Made by a program: the position numbers and the translations under genes
Shown here: in pieces, positions 8,376 to 17,661 of the stretch
Position numbering within the stretch: the first letter of the stretch is position 1
Layout: each line of letters opens with the position of its first letter
The notes under the pieces: generated by a model
Databases searched by the model: none
Told to the model about the DNA's origin: nothing
What the model saw: the letters and a program-made list of their open reading frames with translations, nothing else
Assembly (NCBI GenBank): GCA_017462545.1
Contig: JAFTQX010000004.1
Coordinates: 1 to 40,792, forward strand
Direction of reading: 5' to 3'
Origin: Clostridia bacterium
GTDB lineage: Bacteria > Bacillota > Clostridia > Oscillospirales > CAG-272
Length of the DNA stretch: 40,792 nucleotides

Positions 8376-9200
8376 TTATACCTGTTCGGAGGAAGGGCAC
8401 CCCTTCATCCATTCGGCGGCGTCCGCTACCCAGCGCTCGCCATCCTTCGGTGCCAGATCGGGATTGCCAAATCCGGTCAGCTCATTCGAGAGGGCGATGC
8501 CGTGGTTGCCGTGTGGGTAAATGCGTGCGGCAAAGGGGATGTTCTTTTCCCGCATGGCTTGCATGGTGACAAGTGCTCCCATCAGCGGTACGAGCGGGTC
8601 ATCATAGGTATGCATAAAGAAGGCAGGGGAAGTGCCTTCATGCACACAGCAGTTGATCGAATAGCGGGCAAGCTCCTCCTCACTCGGTTCCTTTGTGCCT
8701 AAAATGTTGCAGAAGGAGCCCATGTGCGTTGCCACCGTAGCCGAGAGAACCGCATAACAGAGAATGGTACCTGTCGGACGATTGATGCCGTAGGGCATGT
8801 CCGGCAGCTCCTCCCGAAGGGTGGGGAGATTCCAAAGTGAGCCAAGCGAGGCACACAGGTGGCCGCCAGCCGAAAAACCAACGGCAAATACACGAAGCGG
8901 GTCAATGCCGTATTCCTCAGCATGCTCACGGATGTGGCACATGGCAAGCGAGGCATCTGCCAGCGGACGCGGGAATTTTGCTTTTTCACCTACCGAGTAG
9001 TGCAGGACAAAGGCATTGAGACCGGCGGCAAGAAAGGCAAGCGCGATCGGCTCGCCCTCGCGGTCATCGCAAACCATGCCGTAGCCACCGCCGGGAATCA
9101 CAAGAATGGCATCCCGCACCATGCGCCGCTCATCGGCGATATAGGTCGTCAAAAAGACGTCCGGGTCGTTTTCACGCAGGGGGATATGTTGATAGATCAT
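8376..9200 (-). CDS. Alpha/beta hydrolase, acetyl-esterase-like
   Basis: A 274-residue cytoplasmic serine hydrolase of the BD-FAE/acetyl-xylan-esterase-like alpha/beta family. The oxyanion-hole motif is IPGGGYGMV (about residue 35), the nucleophile is the serine in GFSAGGHLCA, the acid is the aspartate in YDDPLVP, and the histidine is in PHGNHGIAL. There is no secretion signal, so it would deacetylate oligosaccharides or small esters after uptake. Start ATG 9200 has AGGATT upstream. Monocistronic and divergent from mgsA. Confidence 0.88.
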   Translation of the reverse strand: MIYQHIPLRENDPDVFLTTYIADERRMVRDAILVIPGGGYGMVCDDREGEPIALAFLAAGLNAFVLHYSVGEKAKFPRPLADASLAMCHIREHAEEYGIDPLRVFAVGFSAGGHLCASLGSLWNLPTLREELPDMPYGINRPTGTILCYAVLSATVATHMGSFCNILGTKEPSEEELARYSINCCVHEGTSPAFFMHTYDDPLVPLMGALVTMQAMREKNIPFAARIYPHGNHGIALSNELTGFGNPDLAPKDGERWVADAAEWMKGCPSSEQV

Positions 9201-9232
9201 GGTAAAATCCTCGTTTTCTGTTTGTTGCTTTC

Positions 9233-9261
9233 AGTTTACCATAGCACGTATCTCTTGTCAA
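9233..9261 (-). promoter_or_regulatory. Promoter of the esterase-like gene
   Basis: Minus-strand TTGACA (9256-9261) and TAAACT (9233-9238) with a 17-nt spacer, about 33 nt before the ATG. Confidence 0.65.
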
Positions 9262-9279
9262 GAAACAAGAAGATTTTTC

Positions 9280-9308
9280 TTGACAAAATTCTCTTTCCGT
9301 GGTAGGAT
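9280..9308 (+). promoter_or_regulatory. Promoter of mgsA
   Basis: TTGACA (9280-9285) and TAGGAT (9303-9308) with a 17-nt spacer, 37 nt before the mgsA ATG. Confidence 0.7.
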
Positions 9309-9345
9309 ATAGACAAGCCAAAATAAGAAAAAGAAGGAAAAAAGA

Positions 9346-9714
9346 ATGACGAAAAGAATCGCCCTGATCGCACACGATAATATGAAGCCCGCCATGGTGG
9401 AGTGGTGTCAGAAGAACAAGGAGATCCTCTCTCATCATTTTCTCTGCGGCACCGGCACCACCGCCGGCAAGATCAATGAAGCAACCGGCCTGCCCGTCAA
9501 GGCCTATTTAAGCGGCCCGCTTGGCGGCGACCAGCAGATTGGCGCACAGGTGGCAGATGGTAAGATCGATATTATCATCTTCTTCTCCGATCCGCTGACC
9601 GCCATGCCGCACGACCCGGATGTCAAGGCGCTTTTACGTATCGCGCAGGTCTATGATGTGCCCATGGCCAATAACCGCGCCACAGCCGACTGCATTCTCA
9701 AGTCGCTTGTATAA
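9346..9714 (+). CDS. mgsA: Methylglyoxal synthase
   Basis: A 122-residue cytoplasmic enzyme converting dihydroxyacetone phosphate to methylglyoxal and phosphate, a bypass of lower glycolysis used under phosphate limitation or sugar-phosphate stress. The family features are present: H10 and D11 in ALIAHDNMK, the phosphate-binding CGTGTTAGKI, catalytic-base D62 in GPLGGDQQIGA, and H89/D92 in DPLTAMPHDPDVKALLRI. Length fits the short Gram-positive form. ATG 9346 follows AGAAGGAA. It has its own promoter and a strong terminator, so it stands alone. Confidence 0.95.
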   Translation: MTKRIALIAHDNMKPAMVEWCQKNKEILSHHFLCGTGTTAGKINEATGLPVKAYLSGPLGGDQQIGAQVADGKIDIIIFFSDPLTAMPHDPDVKALLRIAQVYDVPMANNRATADCILKSLV

Positions 9715-9715
9715 A

Positions 9716-9746
9716 ACAAAAAACGCTCTCTGAGAGCGTTTTTTGT
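9716..9746. terminator. Bidirectional terminator after mgsA
   Basis: 15-bp perfect stem (ACAAAAAACGCTCTC and complement) around a single T, with A-run and T-run ends; shared with the convergent small membrane protein gene. Confidence 0.9.
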
Positions 9747-9756
9747 TTGCTTTCCG

Positions 9757-9999
9757 TTACGAAATAGCACCGAGGAATTTCAGTATACAAAGGACGATGC
9801 CGACGATACTGTAGAGCTCCATCAAGCTACCGATCAGGATGAATACAACGCCAATAATGGCAACCTTAGAGAGGATGCCGATCAGCCATCCAACAACGGC
9901 GCAAATGACAAGGAAGATGATCAGCTGGATCAACAGGGAAACGAGATTTTTCTCTTGAATCTTAAACGGAGTGGGCCAAAGAGTCTTCAAGAAGTTCAT
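9757..9999 (-). CDS. Small two-span membrane protein of unknown function
   Basis: An 80-residue protein with a short amphipathic start (MNFLKTLWPTPFKIQEKN), a first hydrophobic span (about residues 22-42) and a second (about 46-75, ending FLGAIS). No catalytic or metal-binding residues are visible. Similar short proteins are widespread in Clostridia as uncharacterised membrane proteins; I do not know a function. ATG 9999 is chosen because AAAGGAGG sits 7 nt upstream; an in-frame ATG further up overlaps that ribosome binding site. It has a good promoter of its own. Confidence 0.8.
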   Translation of the reverse strand: MNFLKTLWPTPFKIQEKNLVSLLIQLIIFLVICAVVGWLIGILSKVAIIGVVFILIGSLMELYSIVGIVLCILKFLGAIS

Positions 10000-10025
10000 G
10001 GAAATGCCTCCTTTCATTTTTTTCT

Positions 10026-10055
10026 ATTATATCACAGAATAAAAAGTGAAGTCAA
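10026..10055 (-). promoter_or_regulatory. Promoter of the small membrane protein gene
   Basis: Minus-strand TTGACT (10050-10055) and TATAAT (10026-10031), spacer 18 nt. Confidence 0.75.
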
Positions 10056-10134
10056 CGGGTTTTCGTGCTTTTTTTACAAAAAATATTTTTCCGTTTGTAA
10101 CAGTTTATTCATGCCGGATGTATACGGTGCAGAT

Positions 10135-10165
10135 AAAAAGCCGAGAGCACTGCTCTCGGCTTTTT
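10135..10165. terminator. Terminator of the Kef-type antiporter gene
   Basis: GCCGAGAGCA...TGCTCTCGGC stem with AAAAA and TTTTT flanks on either side; it immediately follows the antiporter stop on the minus strand. Confidence 0.9.
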
Positions 10166-10166
10166 A

Positions 10167-11489
10167 TCAATTGGCGTTTTCGCGACGAGCAGTCAGCCCC
10201 TCGGGCTTGCTCTGGATGTCGCCTGCGCGGGTGAGTGCCCAGCGGGTCATCATCGGGCCAAAGATCTCATAGATCAGTACGCCAAAGAGAATGACAAAGC
10301 GTACCGTGTTGCCGATCTCGGTATGACCAAAGACCTCGTCGGCTGCTACCGTGCTCACCATGCCCAGCGCCACGCCGGCCTGCGGCAAAAGCGTAATGCC
10401 CAGGTACTTGACGATGTTGCGATCGCACTTCATCATCTTGGCACTGCTTGTTGCCCCCAGGCATTTGCCTGCCGAACGGGCAAGGATGTACAGAACACCA
10501 ATCAGAATAAAGATCGGCTTGGAGAATACGCTCAAATCCAGACTTGCACCGCTGATGACAAAGAAAAGGAGAAACAGCGGCTTTGTCCAACGCTCGGTTC
10601 TCTCCATCATCTCCTCGGATGTTTTACATACATTGCAGAATACCGTTCCCAGCATCATGCAGGTCAAAAGAGAAGAGAAGTGGATCTTGACGCCCACATC
10701 AAAGTGCAGCTTGGCCAGCGCTACGGTCAAGAAAACAAAGGTGATCATCAAGGTCAAACGGTTGCTGCGCGAGTGGAAGAAGGTCTCCACAAAGGAAAGA
10801 ATAAAGCCGAGAATGGCACCCAGCACCAGCGAGAGAACGATCTCCAGCAACGGCTCTACCACTACAGCAATGAGATCCAATCCACCACCGCTGACATGTA
10901 GTGCCTTTGCCACACCAAAGGAAATGGCAAACAGGATCAGGCCGACTGCGTCGTCCAACGCAACGATGGGAAGAAGAATGTCGGTTAAGGGACCCTTTGC
11001 CTTGTACTGACGTACGACCATCAGCGTAGCGGCGGGTGCGGTTGCCGAGGCAATGGCACCAAGAATGATGCAGGCGGGCAGGGGCAGGTAGTCAGTGCCC
11101 GTCGTTGCGATCAGCAAAAAGTGCACGCCGATCAGCACTGCGTCAACCAATATCGTGGTCACAACCGCTTGCAAAACACCGATCACGCCAGCCTGCTTGC
11201 CGGTCTTTTTTAAGTCCTTGGTGCGGAACTCATTGCCAATATCAAAGGCAATAAAACCAAGTGCCACATCCGAAATAATGGTAAAGGCCTCTACGGGCGC
11301 GAGCTCGCTGTTAAAGCCAAAGGCAAAGCCGCCCAGCACCACATGGCCGAGACAATAGGTGCCGATCAGCACACCGCCGATGAGATAGGCCGTTACATCC
11401 GGCAGGTGAAGGGGCTTGAGCACGCGGGTCATCATTAACCCAACAAACAGGCATAACGCCAAGCTGAGAAGAATTTGAATAGTAGACAT
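10167..11489 (-). CDS. Cation:proton antiporter (CPA2/Kef-type membrane protein)
   Basis: A 440-residue polytopic membrane protein with about 12 hydrophobic spans and the CPA2 fold. The N-terminal half shows PDVTAYLIGGVLIGTYCLG and GFIAFDIGNEF; the ion-binding crossover region includes ILGAIASATAPAATLMVV and LLPIVALDDAVGLILFAISFG, where the DD pair is the conserved acidic site. There is no C-terminal RCK/TrkA-N domain, so it is the membrane part alone. It likely exchanges Na+ or K+ for H+. ATG 11489 has GAGGCGAAC upstream. Monocistronic. Confidence 0.9.
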   Translation of the reverse strand: MSTIQILLSLALCLFVGLMMTRVLKPLHLPDVTAYLIGGVLIGTYCLGHVVLGGFAFGFNSELAPVEAFTIISDVALGFIAFDIGNEFRTKDLKKTGKQAGVIGVLQAVVTTILVDAVLIGVHFLLIATTGTDYLPLPACIILGAIASATAPAATLMVVRQYKAKGPLTDILLPIVALDDAVGLILFAISFGVAKALHVSGGGLDLIAVVVEPLLEIVLSLVLGAILGFILSFVETFFHSRSNRLTLMITFVFLTVALAKLHFDVGVKIHFSSLLTCMMLGTVFCNVCKTSEEMMERTERWTKPLFLLFFVISGASLDLSVFSKPIFILIGVLYILARSAGKCLGATSSAKMMKCDRNIVKYLGITLLPQAGVALGMVSTVAADEVFGHTEIGNTVRFVILFGVLIYEIFGPMMTRWALTRAGDIQSKPEGLTARRENAN

Positions 11490-11524
11490 AGTTCGCCTCA
11501 AATTGTTTTTTTAATACGTTCCTT

Positions 11525-11553
11525 ATTATAGCACTCGGTCTTCCATCTGTCAA
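11525..11553 (-). promoter_or_regulatory. Promoter of the antiporter gene
   Basis: Minus-strand TTGACA (11548-11553) and TATAAT (11525-11530), spacer 17 nt; consensus in both boxes. Confidence 0.9.
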
Positions 11554-11656
11554 GGAACAAAGTAGCCAATCTTTTCCTGTTTTATAAAGGAAAAACGTGC
11601 ATTTTGCTTTTTGTGAAAAAGAAAAACGGTAGATACTGGATTTTTGCCGCGCTTTG

Positions 11657-11665
11657 TGCTACAAT
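11657..11665 (+). promoter_or_regulatory. Extended -10 promoter of the HAD phosphatase gene
   Basis: TGC-TACAAT (11657-11665), 30 nt before the ATG. The -35 region holds only a weak match, so recognition would rest on the extended -10. Confidence 0.55.
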
Positions 11666-11695
11666 AATAGCAACAGAAAACAAGGAGACGCTTTT

Positions 11696-12499
11696 ATGTT
11701 ACCGATTGAACGCATTCGTTTGTTTTTATTTGATATGGACGGTACACTCTACCTCGGAGAGCGGCTGTATTCCTTTACCAAGGAGCTGCTGGCCACCATC
11801 CGTGCGCAGGGCAAGACCTATATGTTTATGACCAACAATTCCTCAAAAAGTGTGGATGGGTATATTGAGAAACTCGCACGCCTTGGCATCGCGGCAGAGG
11901 AGGGGGATTTTATCACCTCCGCACAGGCAACGGCTGATTATCTGCTGCGCCATCACCCGCGTGAGCATTTTTATGTGCTTGGCACGCGCTCTCTGCTCAC
12001 TCAATTTGCCGAGGCAGGGCTTGATGTGACCGATGTGGCAGATGACCGTATCACCGGCATTGTCGCCGGGTATGATACCGAGCTGACCTACCGCAAGCTG
12101 GATGATGTTTCGCGCATGCTTTCCACCAAGGATCTTTTGTATATCGCCACCCACCCCGATACCGTTTGCCCCACCGAGTACGGCTTCGTGCCCGACTGCG
12201 GCGCTGTGTGTGAGATGCTGTATCAGGCAACCGGCAAGCGCCCGCTTGTGATCGGCAAGCCGGAGCCGCTGATGCCGCAGCTGGCCATGCAGCGCGTAGG
12301 TGTCAGCCCGGATGAGACGGTGGTGGTAGGCGACCGCATCTATACCGATATTGAGTGCGGTCTGCGCGCCGATGCACATACCATTCTTGTTTTCAGCGGC
12401 GAAACGACGCATGCCGATTATGAGGCCGCCGCCCGCAAGCCGGAGACCACCATGGAGGATGCGGGCGAGCTGCTTGCCATGCTGAAGCAGCTGTCCTGA
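11696..12499 (+). CDS. HAD-IIA family sugar-phosphate phosphatase (NagD-like)
   Basis: A 267-residue HAD phosphatase with all four motifs: nucleophile aspartates in FDMDGTLYLG (about residues 12-14), the TNNSS motif II around residue 43, lysine in IGKPEPLM, and acidic motif IV in VVGDRIYTDIECG. The class IIA cap follows motif II. Members dephosphorylate sugar phosphates, nucleotides or 4-nitrophenyl phosphate; the natural substrate is not determined by sequence. ATG 11696 has AAGGAG upstream. No clear terminator follows, only a short ctccga/tcggag hairpin without a T-run, but the next gene has its own strong promoter. Confidence 0.92.
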   Translation: MLPIERIRLFLFDMDGTLYLGERLYSFTKELLATIRAQGKTYMFMTNNSSKSVDGYIEKLARLGIAAEEGDFITSAQATADYLLRHHPREHFYVLGTRSLLTQFAEAGLDVTDVADDRITGIVAGYDTELTYRKLDDVSRMLSTKDLLYIATHPDTVCPTEYGFVPDCGAVCEMLYQATGKRPLVIGKPEPLMPQLAMQRVGVSPDETVVVGDRIYTDIECGLRADAHTILVFSGETTHADYEAAARKPETTMEDAGELLAMLKQLS

Positions 12500-12539
12500 T
12501 TGTTCGGTGAAAAAGCTCCGATATCCTTCGGAGAATGTG

Positions 12540-12568
12540 TTGACAGATTCGAGTTTTTGTGGTAAAAT
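12540..12568 (+). promoter_or_regulatory. Promoter of the GyrB/ParE-like gene
   Basis: TTGACA (12540-12545), 17-nt spacer, TAAAAT (12563-12568), preceded by TGG giving an extended -10. Confidence 0.85.
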
Positions 12569-12625
12569 AATACATTATAGCAAGGCATTTTTTGCCCTTC
12601 AAATCCATCAAGGGAGGAACCGTTC

Positions 12626-14620
12626 GTGGCGAAAAGTAAGCGCGCGGAATATAATGACCAAAGTATCACCAAACTAAAAGGCGCTGACCGTGTGCGCTTG
12701 CGTCCCGCCGTTATCTTCGGGTCGGACGGGCTGGAGGGCTGCCAGCACTCCTTCTTTGAAATTCTTGCCAACGCAGTAGACGAGGCGCGCGCCGGCTTTG
12801 GTGAAGAGATCACCGTAACCGCCTATCGTGATTATTCCATCCGCGTCGAGGACTGTGGTCGTGGCGTGCCGCTCGGCTACAACGAAAAAGAGGGCTGCTA
12901 CAACTGGGAGCTGATCTATTGCGAGCTGTATGCCGGCGGTAAGTATAATAATAACAGCGGTGAGGGAGCTTACGATTATTCGCTCGGTCTGAACGGCCTC
13001 GGTGCCTGCGCCACCCAGTACAGCTCGGAATTTATGCATGTGCAATCCTTTAAGGAGGGCAAGGTCAGCGAGATCCATTTTGCATCCGGCTCTGCCGTAA
13101 GCGAGCTGGAGGAGAGGCCTCTTGCCCGCGGTGAGCGCAAAAGCGGTACCACCGTGCATTGGCGTCCGGATATCAAGGTCTTTAACGATATTCGCATCCC
13201 ACATGAATTTTTTATCTCCACCATGCGCCGTCAGGCGATCGTCAACGCGGGCGTTCGTTTTGTGTTGAAGCTGGAAAAAGAAGACGGCAAATTTGAAGAA
13301 ACGGCATATTACTATGCAAACGGTATCGTCGATTATATCGAGGAGCTGACCGGTGGCGATTCCATGACGCCACCCGTAAATTGGAAAATGGAGGCCGTTG
13401 GCCGTGACCGTGAGGACAAGCCCGATTACAAGCTCCGTGCCGAGATCGTGTTCTGTACCTCTAAAAATATGAGTCTGGCCGAATACTACCACAACTCCAG
13501 TTATCTGGAGCTGGGCGGCTCACCTGCCAAGGCTGTGCACACCGCCTTTACCTTTGAAATTGATAAATACCTCCGCTCTGCCGGAAAATATACCAAGAAT
13601 GAAAGCAAGATCGCGTTCCAGGATGTTGAGGACTGCTTGGTCATCATTATCAACAGTGCCTCTACCGAAACCTCCTATGAAAACCAGACTAAAAAAGCGA
13701 TCAACAATGTCTTTATCACCCGCGCCCTGACCGATTTTCTCAAGCAGCAGTTAGAGATCTACTTCCTTGAAAATCCGAATGCCGCCGAGGTTATCGGTAA
13801 CCAAGTGCTACTCAATAAGCGCAGCCGCGAGAGGGCAGAGAGTGAGCGCATCAATTTGAAGAAAAAGCTCACCGCCTCGATGGACGTGACCAACCGCGTG
13901 GAGAAATTCGTTTCCTGCCACTCAAAGGACCCCGAGGTGCGCGAGCTCTACATCGTAGAGGGTGACTCGGCTCTTACCTCCTGTAAGCTCGGGCGTGATG
14001 CCGAGTTTCAGGCCATCATTCCCGTGCGTGGTAAAACGCTCAACTGTATGAAGAGCACCTACCCTCGCATTTTTGAAAGCAAGATCATTGTTGATCTTTT
14101 GCGCGTGATCGGCTGCGGTGTCGAGCTGCATGAAAAGGTGAAAACCGACATGCCTCCCTTTGATATGAAGGCCTTCCGTTGGAGCAAGATCATCATTTGT
14201 ACCGATGCAGATGAGGACGGTTTTCAGATCCGCACCCTGCTGTTGACCCTCTTTTACCGCCTGCTGCCTACGCTGCTTTCAGAAAAGAAGGTCTTCATTG
14301 CCGAGTCTCCGCTTTTTGAAATTACCACCAAGGATCAGACCTACTTTGCTTACAACGAGGCAGAGAAGGCGAAGATCATCGAGGAGCTTGGTAAAACCAA
14401 ATATACCCTGCAGCGCTCCAAGGGCCTTGGCGAAAATCAGCCGGATATGATGTGGCAGACCACCATGAACCCCGCTACGCGCCGCCTGATTGCCGTCATG
14501 CCGGCTGACGCGGAGGAGACCTGCCGTATGTTTGAGGTGCTGATGGGAGACGACCTGCCCGAGCGTAAGCGTTTCATTGCCGAAAACGGCCATCGCTATC
14601 TGGCCGATGCTGATTATTGA
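12626..14620 (+). CDS. Divergent type IIA topoisomerase B subunit (GyrB/ParE-like)
   Basis: A 664-residue protein with the full B-subunit architecture: GHKL ATPase (about 1-230), transducer (about 230-430) and TOPRIM with C-terminal tail (about 430-664). The ATPase keeps E45 and N49, DCGRG at 76-80 and GLNGLG at 121-126 (canonical GLHGVG). TOPRIM keeps E445 in VEGDSA and D527-A-D529-E-D531. It departs from housekeeping GyrB in several conserved blocks: RPAVIFGS for RPGMYIGS, EGDSALTSCK for EGDSAGGSAK, and DGFQIRTLL for DGSHIRTLL. No A subunit is encoded beside it; gpmI follows after 35 nt. Start is GTG 12626 with GGGAGG upstream. It probably forms a second, specialised topoisomerase with an A subunit elsewhere. 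Confidence 0.88.
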   Translation: MAKSKRAEYNDQSITKLKGADRVRLRPAVIFGSDGLEGCQHSFFEILANAVDEARAGFGEEITVTAYRDYSIRVEDCGRGVPLGYNEKEGCYNWELIYCELYAGGKYNNNSGEGAYDYSLGLNGLGACATQYSSEFMHVQSFKEGKVSEIHFASGSAVSELEERPLARGERKSGTTVHWRPDIKVFNDIRIPHEFFISTMRRQAIVNAGVRFVLKLEKEDGKFEETAYYYANGIVDYIEELTGGDSMTPPVNWKMEAVGRDREDKPDYKLRAEIVFCTSKNMSLAEYYHNSSYLELGGSPAKAVHTAFTFEIDKYLRSAGKYTKNESKIAFQDVEDCLVIIINSASTETSYENQTKKAINNVFITRALTDFLKQQLEIYFLENPNAAEVIGNQVLLNKRSRERAESERINLKKKLTASMDVTNRVEKFVSCHSKDPEVRELYIVEGDSALTSCKLGRDAEFQAIIPVRGKTLNCMKSTYPRIFESKIIVDLLRVIGCGVELHEKVKTDMPPFDMKAFRWSKIIICTDADEDGFQIRTLLLTLFYRLLPTLLSEKKVFIAESPLFEITTKDQTYFAYNEAEKAKIIEELGKTKYTLQRSKGLGENQPDMMWQTTMNPATRRLIAVMPADAEETCRMFEVLMGDDLPERKRFIAENGHRYLADADY

Positions 14621-14655
14621 TGAATAAAATTTTGATAAATAAAGAGGAAAAAAAC

Positions 14656-16308
14656 ATGGTTAACGCACTGAAAAAATCTACCAAGTTCGCCGGTGTAGAG
14701 GGGCCGCTGGTCACCATCGTCATGGATGGTGTCGGTATCGCTCCGCACAACGCCGCTAACGCCGTATTTGCGGCTCACACTCCCACCCTTGATTATCTGA
14801 TGACCAATTACCCCATGGTAACGCTGAAGGCACACGGCACCGCCGTTGGTCTGCCCAGCGACGATGATATGGGTAACTCCGAGGTTGGTCACAACGCGCT
14901 TGGTGCCGGTCAGGTGTTCGCACAGGGGGCCAAGCTGGTCAGCCAGTCGATCGAGAGCGGCAAGATGTTTGCCTCCGAGACCTGGCAGAACCTCATCGGC
15001 AATGTCAAGACCAACAGCAGCACGCTGCATTTCATCGGTCTCTTCTCGGATGGTAATGTGCACTCTCACATTGACCACCTCAAGGCCATGCTCGTTCGCG
15101 CCAAGGAGGAGGGCGTTGCTCGCGCACGCATCCACATCCTGATTGACGGTCGTGATGTTGGTGAGACATCTGCTTTGGATTATATCCTTCCTTTTGAAGA
15201 ATTTCTGAACACGCTCCGCGCCCCCGGCTTTGATGTCAAGATCGCCTCGGGTGGCGGCCGTATGAAGGTGACCATGGACCGTTACGAGGCTGACTGGTCA
15301 ATGGTTGACCGCGGCTGGCAGACGCATGTGCTCGGCGAGGGCAGACAGTTTGCCTCGGCTGAGGAGGCTGTTCGCACCTACCGCGAGGAGCTGCACGTCA
15401 TCGACCAGGATCTGCCCCCCTTCATCATTGCTGAAAATGGCAAGCCGGTTGGTACCATTGAGGATGGCGACAGCGTGATCTTCTATAACTTCCGTGGTGA
15501 CCGTGCGATCGAGATTTCCCGCGCCTTTGACGGCGGTGAGGAGTTTACCGCGTTTGATCGCCGCCGCGTGCCCAACGTACAGTATGCCGGCATGCTGGAG
15601 TATGACGGTGACCTGCATATTCCCGCGCACTATCTTGTTAATCCGCCCGAGATCACCGAAACGCAGAGCGAGTATCTCTGTGCTACCGGTGTATCGCAGC
15701 TGTCTATTTCCGAAACGCAGAAATACGGTCACGTAACCTACTTCTGGAACGGTAACCGCAGCGGCAAGTTCTCCGAGGAGCTGGAGACCTATATCGAGAT
15801 CCCCTCGGATGTTGTCCCCTTTGAGCAGCGTCCGTGGATGAAGTGCGCCGAGATCACCGATCGCCTGATCGAGTGCCTGGAGAGCGGCAAATATAAGTAT
15901 CTGCGCGTTAACTTCCCGAATGGTGATATGGTCGGCCATACCGGTAACTTCTTAGCAACCGAGTGCTCGATGGAGGCGCTTGACCTGCAGCTGGCACGCA
16001 TTCTTGCTGTTGTTGACCGCCTGCACGGTGTTGCGCTGATCACCGCTGACCACGGTAACGCAGACGAGATGTATGAGATCGATAAGAAGACCAAGGAGCC
16101 CAAGGCCAACAAGGATGGCAGCTTCAAGGCCAAGACCAGCCATACGCTCAACCCTGTTCCGTTCATCATCTATGACAATTATACCAAGGACGGTTACACC
16201 GTAAAAGAGGACAAGGGAACCTTCGGCCTCTCGAATGTGGCCGCAACCACCGTACGCCTGCTTGGCTACGAGGCGCCCGCCGCTTGGGACGAGTCGGTTA
16301 TCGACTAA
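14656..16308 (+). CDS. gpmI: 2,3-bisphosphoglycerate-independent phosphoglycerate mutase
   Basis: A 550-residue alkaline-phosphatase-superfamily enzyme interconverting 3- and 2-phosphoglycerate in glycolysis, dependent on Mn2+. The phosphoserine is S75 in [16 protein letters not shown]. Other active-site blocks are [46 protein letters not shown] and [10 protein letters not shown]. The length and the blocks [13 protein letters not shown] ([11 protein letters not shown]) and [10 protein letters not shown] resemble the long plant/trypanosomatid type more than the ~510-residue Bacillus type. ATG 14656 follows AAAGAGG; an ATG at 14617 overlapping the topoisomerase stop is possible but lacks a ribosome binding site. 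Probably co-transcribed with the upstream gene. Confidence 0.95.
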   Translation: MVNALKKSTKFAGVEGPLVTIVMDGVGIAPHNAANAVFAAHTPTLDYLMTNYPMVTLKAHGTAVGLPSDDDMGNSEVGHNALGAGQVFAQGAKLVSQSIESGKMFASETWQNLIGNVKTNSSTLHFIGLFSDGNVHSHIDHLKAMLVRAKEEGVARARIHILIDGRDVGETSALDYILPFEEFLNTLRAPGFDVKIASGGGRMKVTMDRYEADWSMVDRGWQTHVLGEGRQFASAEEAVRTYREELHVIDQDLPPFIIAENGKPVGTIEDGDSVIFYNFRGDRAIEISRAFDGGEEFTAFDRRRVPNVQYAGMLEYDGDLHIPAHYLVNPPEITETQSEYLCATGVSQLSISETQKYGHVTYFWNGNRSGKFSEELETYIEIPSDVVPFEQRPWMKCAEITDRLIECLESGKYKYLRVNFPNGDMVGHTGNFLATECSMEALDLQLARILAVVDRLHGVALITADHGNADEMYEIDKKTKEPKANKDGSFKAKTSHTLNPVPFIIYDNYTKDGYTVKEDKGTFGLSNVAATTVRLLGYEAPAAWDESVID

Positions 16309-16313
16309 AAGCA

Positions 16314-16338
16314 AGCAGCGGCGCAATGCGCCGCTGCT
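16314..16338. terminator. Hairpin after gpmI (weak intrinsic terminator)
   Basis: Perfect 12-bp stem AGCAGCGGCGCA/TGCGCCGCTGCT around one base, but followed only by TTCC, not a T-run. Partial readthrough into glyA is likely. Confidence 0.55.
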
Positions 16339-16385
16339 TTCCATATAAAAAACGGGCAGACAATTGCCCAAGACAGGAGAAACAC

Positions 16386-17624
16386 ATGAAAGAACTAGAT
16401 TTCCTTTCGCAGTTTGATACGGAGGTAGCTGCGGCCTGCCGTGAGGAGCTTGACCGTCAGCAGACCACGATTGAGTTGATCGCATCCGAGAATATTGTTT
16501 CCCCCGCCGTTCTTGCCGCCGCCGGCACGGTACTGACCAACAAATACGCCGAGGGCTATCCCACTCACCGTTACTATGGCGGTTGTTACGCCGTAGACGT
16601 GGTAGAGGAGTTGGCGCGCGAGCGCGCCAAAAAGCTCTTTGGGGCAGAGCATGCGAATGTACAGCCGCATAGCGGTGCCTCGGCAAATCTGGCCGTGTTC
16701 TTTGCGCTGCTGTCCCCGGGCGATACCGTCATGGGTATGAATCTCGCCCACGGTGGTCACCTCTCGCACGGCTCGCCCGTGAATATTTCGGGTAAGTATT
16801 TCAACATCGTTCCCTATGGTGTTGATGATGAAACCCACAGAATCAACTATGATAACATGCGGCAGATCGCCATCGAATGCAAGCCGAAGCTGATCGTAGT
16901 CGGCGCCAGTGCCTACTCGCGTACCATTGATTTTGCCCGCTGCCGCGAGATTGCGGACGAGGTCGGTGCTTATTTGATGGTGGATATGGCGCACATTGCA
17001 GGCTTGGTTGCCGCCGGTGTGCATCCCAGCCCTGTGCCCTATGCCGACGTGGTGACAACCACCACGCATAAAACGCTGCGCGGGCCGCGTGGCGGTATGA
17101 TCCTCTGCCGCGAGGCACTTGGCAAGCAGATCGACAAGGCCATTTTCCCCGGCACGCAGGGCGGTCCCTTGATGCACATTATCGCCGCCAAGGCGGTTGC
17201 GCTTGGCGAGGCGCTCAAGCCTGAATTTGTGGAATATCAAAAGAACATCGTCAAAAATGCCAAGGTGCTGTGTGACGAGCTGCTTCGTCTCGGCTTCAAC
17301 ATCGTTTCGGGTGGTACGGATAATCATCTTATGCTGCTCGACCTCCGCCCCTTCAACCTGACGGGCAAGGAAATGGAGCACCGTTTGGACGAAGTGCATA
17401 TCACCGCCAACAAGAATGCCATTCCCAATGACCCGCAAAGCCCCTTCATCACCAGCGGCATCCGTCTGGGGACGCCTGCTGTGACCACGCGTGGCTTCCG
17501 AGAGGCGGAAATGAAGCAGATTGCCGCCTTTATCCATGATATCGCTGTGGATTTTGAAGGCAACCGCGAGCGCGTGACCGCCGAGGTCGCCGCTCTCTGC
17601 AAGCGTTTCCCAATTTATGAATAA
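16386..17624 (+). CDS. glyA: Serine hydroxymethyltransferase
   Basis: A 412-residue PLP enzyme interconverting serine and glycine with transfer of the one-carbon unit to tetrahydrofolate. Signature blocks: [16 protein letters not shown] near the N-terminus, [34 protein letters not shown], the PLP-aspartate segment [12 protein letters not shown], and the PLP lysine K229 in [14 protein letters not shown]. The C-terminus has [18 protein letters not shown] 16386 has AGGAGA upstream. It lies 77 nt after gpmI; a short GGGCA/TGCCC hairpin sits just before the ribosome binding site, but no known riboswitch is visible. Confidence 0.97.
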   Translation: MKELDFLSQFDTEVAAACREELDRQQTTIELIASENIVSPAVLAAAGTVLTNKYAEGYPTHRYYGGCYAVDVVEELARERAKKLFGAEHANVQPHSGASANLAVFFALLSPGDTVMGMNLAHGGHLSHGSPVNISGKYFNIVPYGVDDETHRINYDNMRQIAIECKPKLIVVGASAYSRTIDFARCREIADEVGAYLMVDMAHIAGLVAAGVHPSPVPYADVVTTTTHKTLRGPRGGMILCREALGKQIDKAIFPGTQGGPLMHIIAAKAVALGEALKPEFVEYQKNIVKNAKVLCDELLRLGFNIVSGGTDNHLMLLDLRPFNLTGKEMEHRLDEVHITANKNAIPNDPQSPFITSGIRLGTPAVTTRGFREAEMKQIAAFIHDIAVDFEGNRERVTAEVAALCKRFPIYE

Positions 17625-17661
17625 AAGAAAAAGCGGACCTTGTCCGCTTTTTCTTTTATTC
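17619..17661. terminator. Bidirectional terminator between glyA and the XRE regulator
   Basis: 20-bp perfect inverted repeat around a 3-nt loop with a GCGGAC core and long A/T arms. It overlaps the glyA stop codon on one side and the regulator stop on the other. Confidence 0.9.

Noticed and set aside
12500..12539. Intrinsic terminator after the HAD phosphatase
   Set aside because: The CTCCGA/TCGGAG hairpin is only 6 bp and has no T-run after it.
16339..16385. Riboswitch (glycine or similar) before glyA
   Set aside because: Only 47 nt with one short GGGCA/TGCCC hairpin; no aptamer core.
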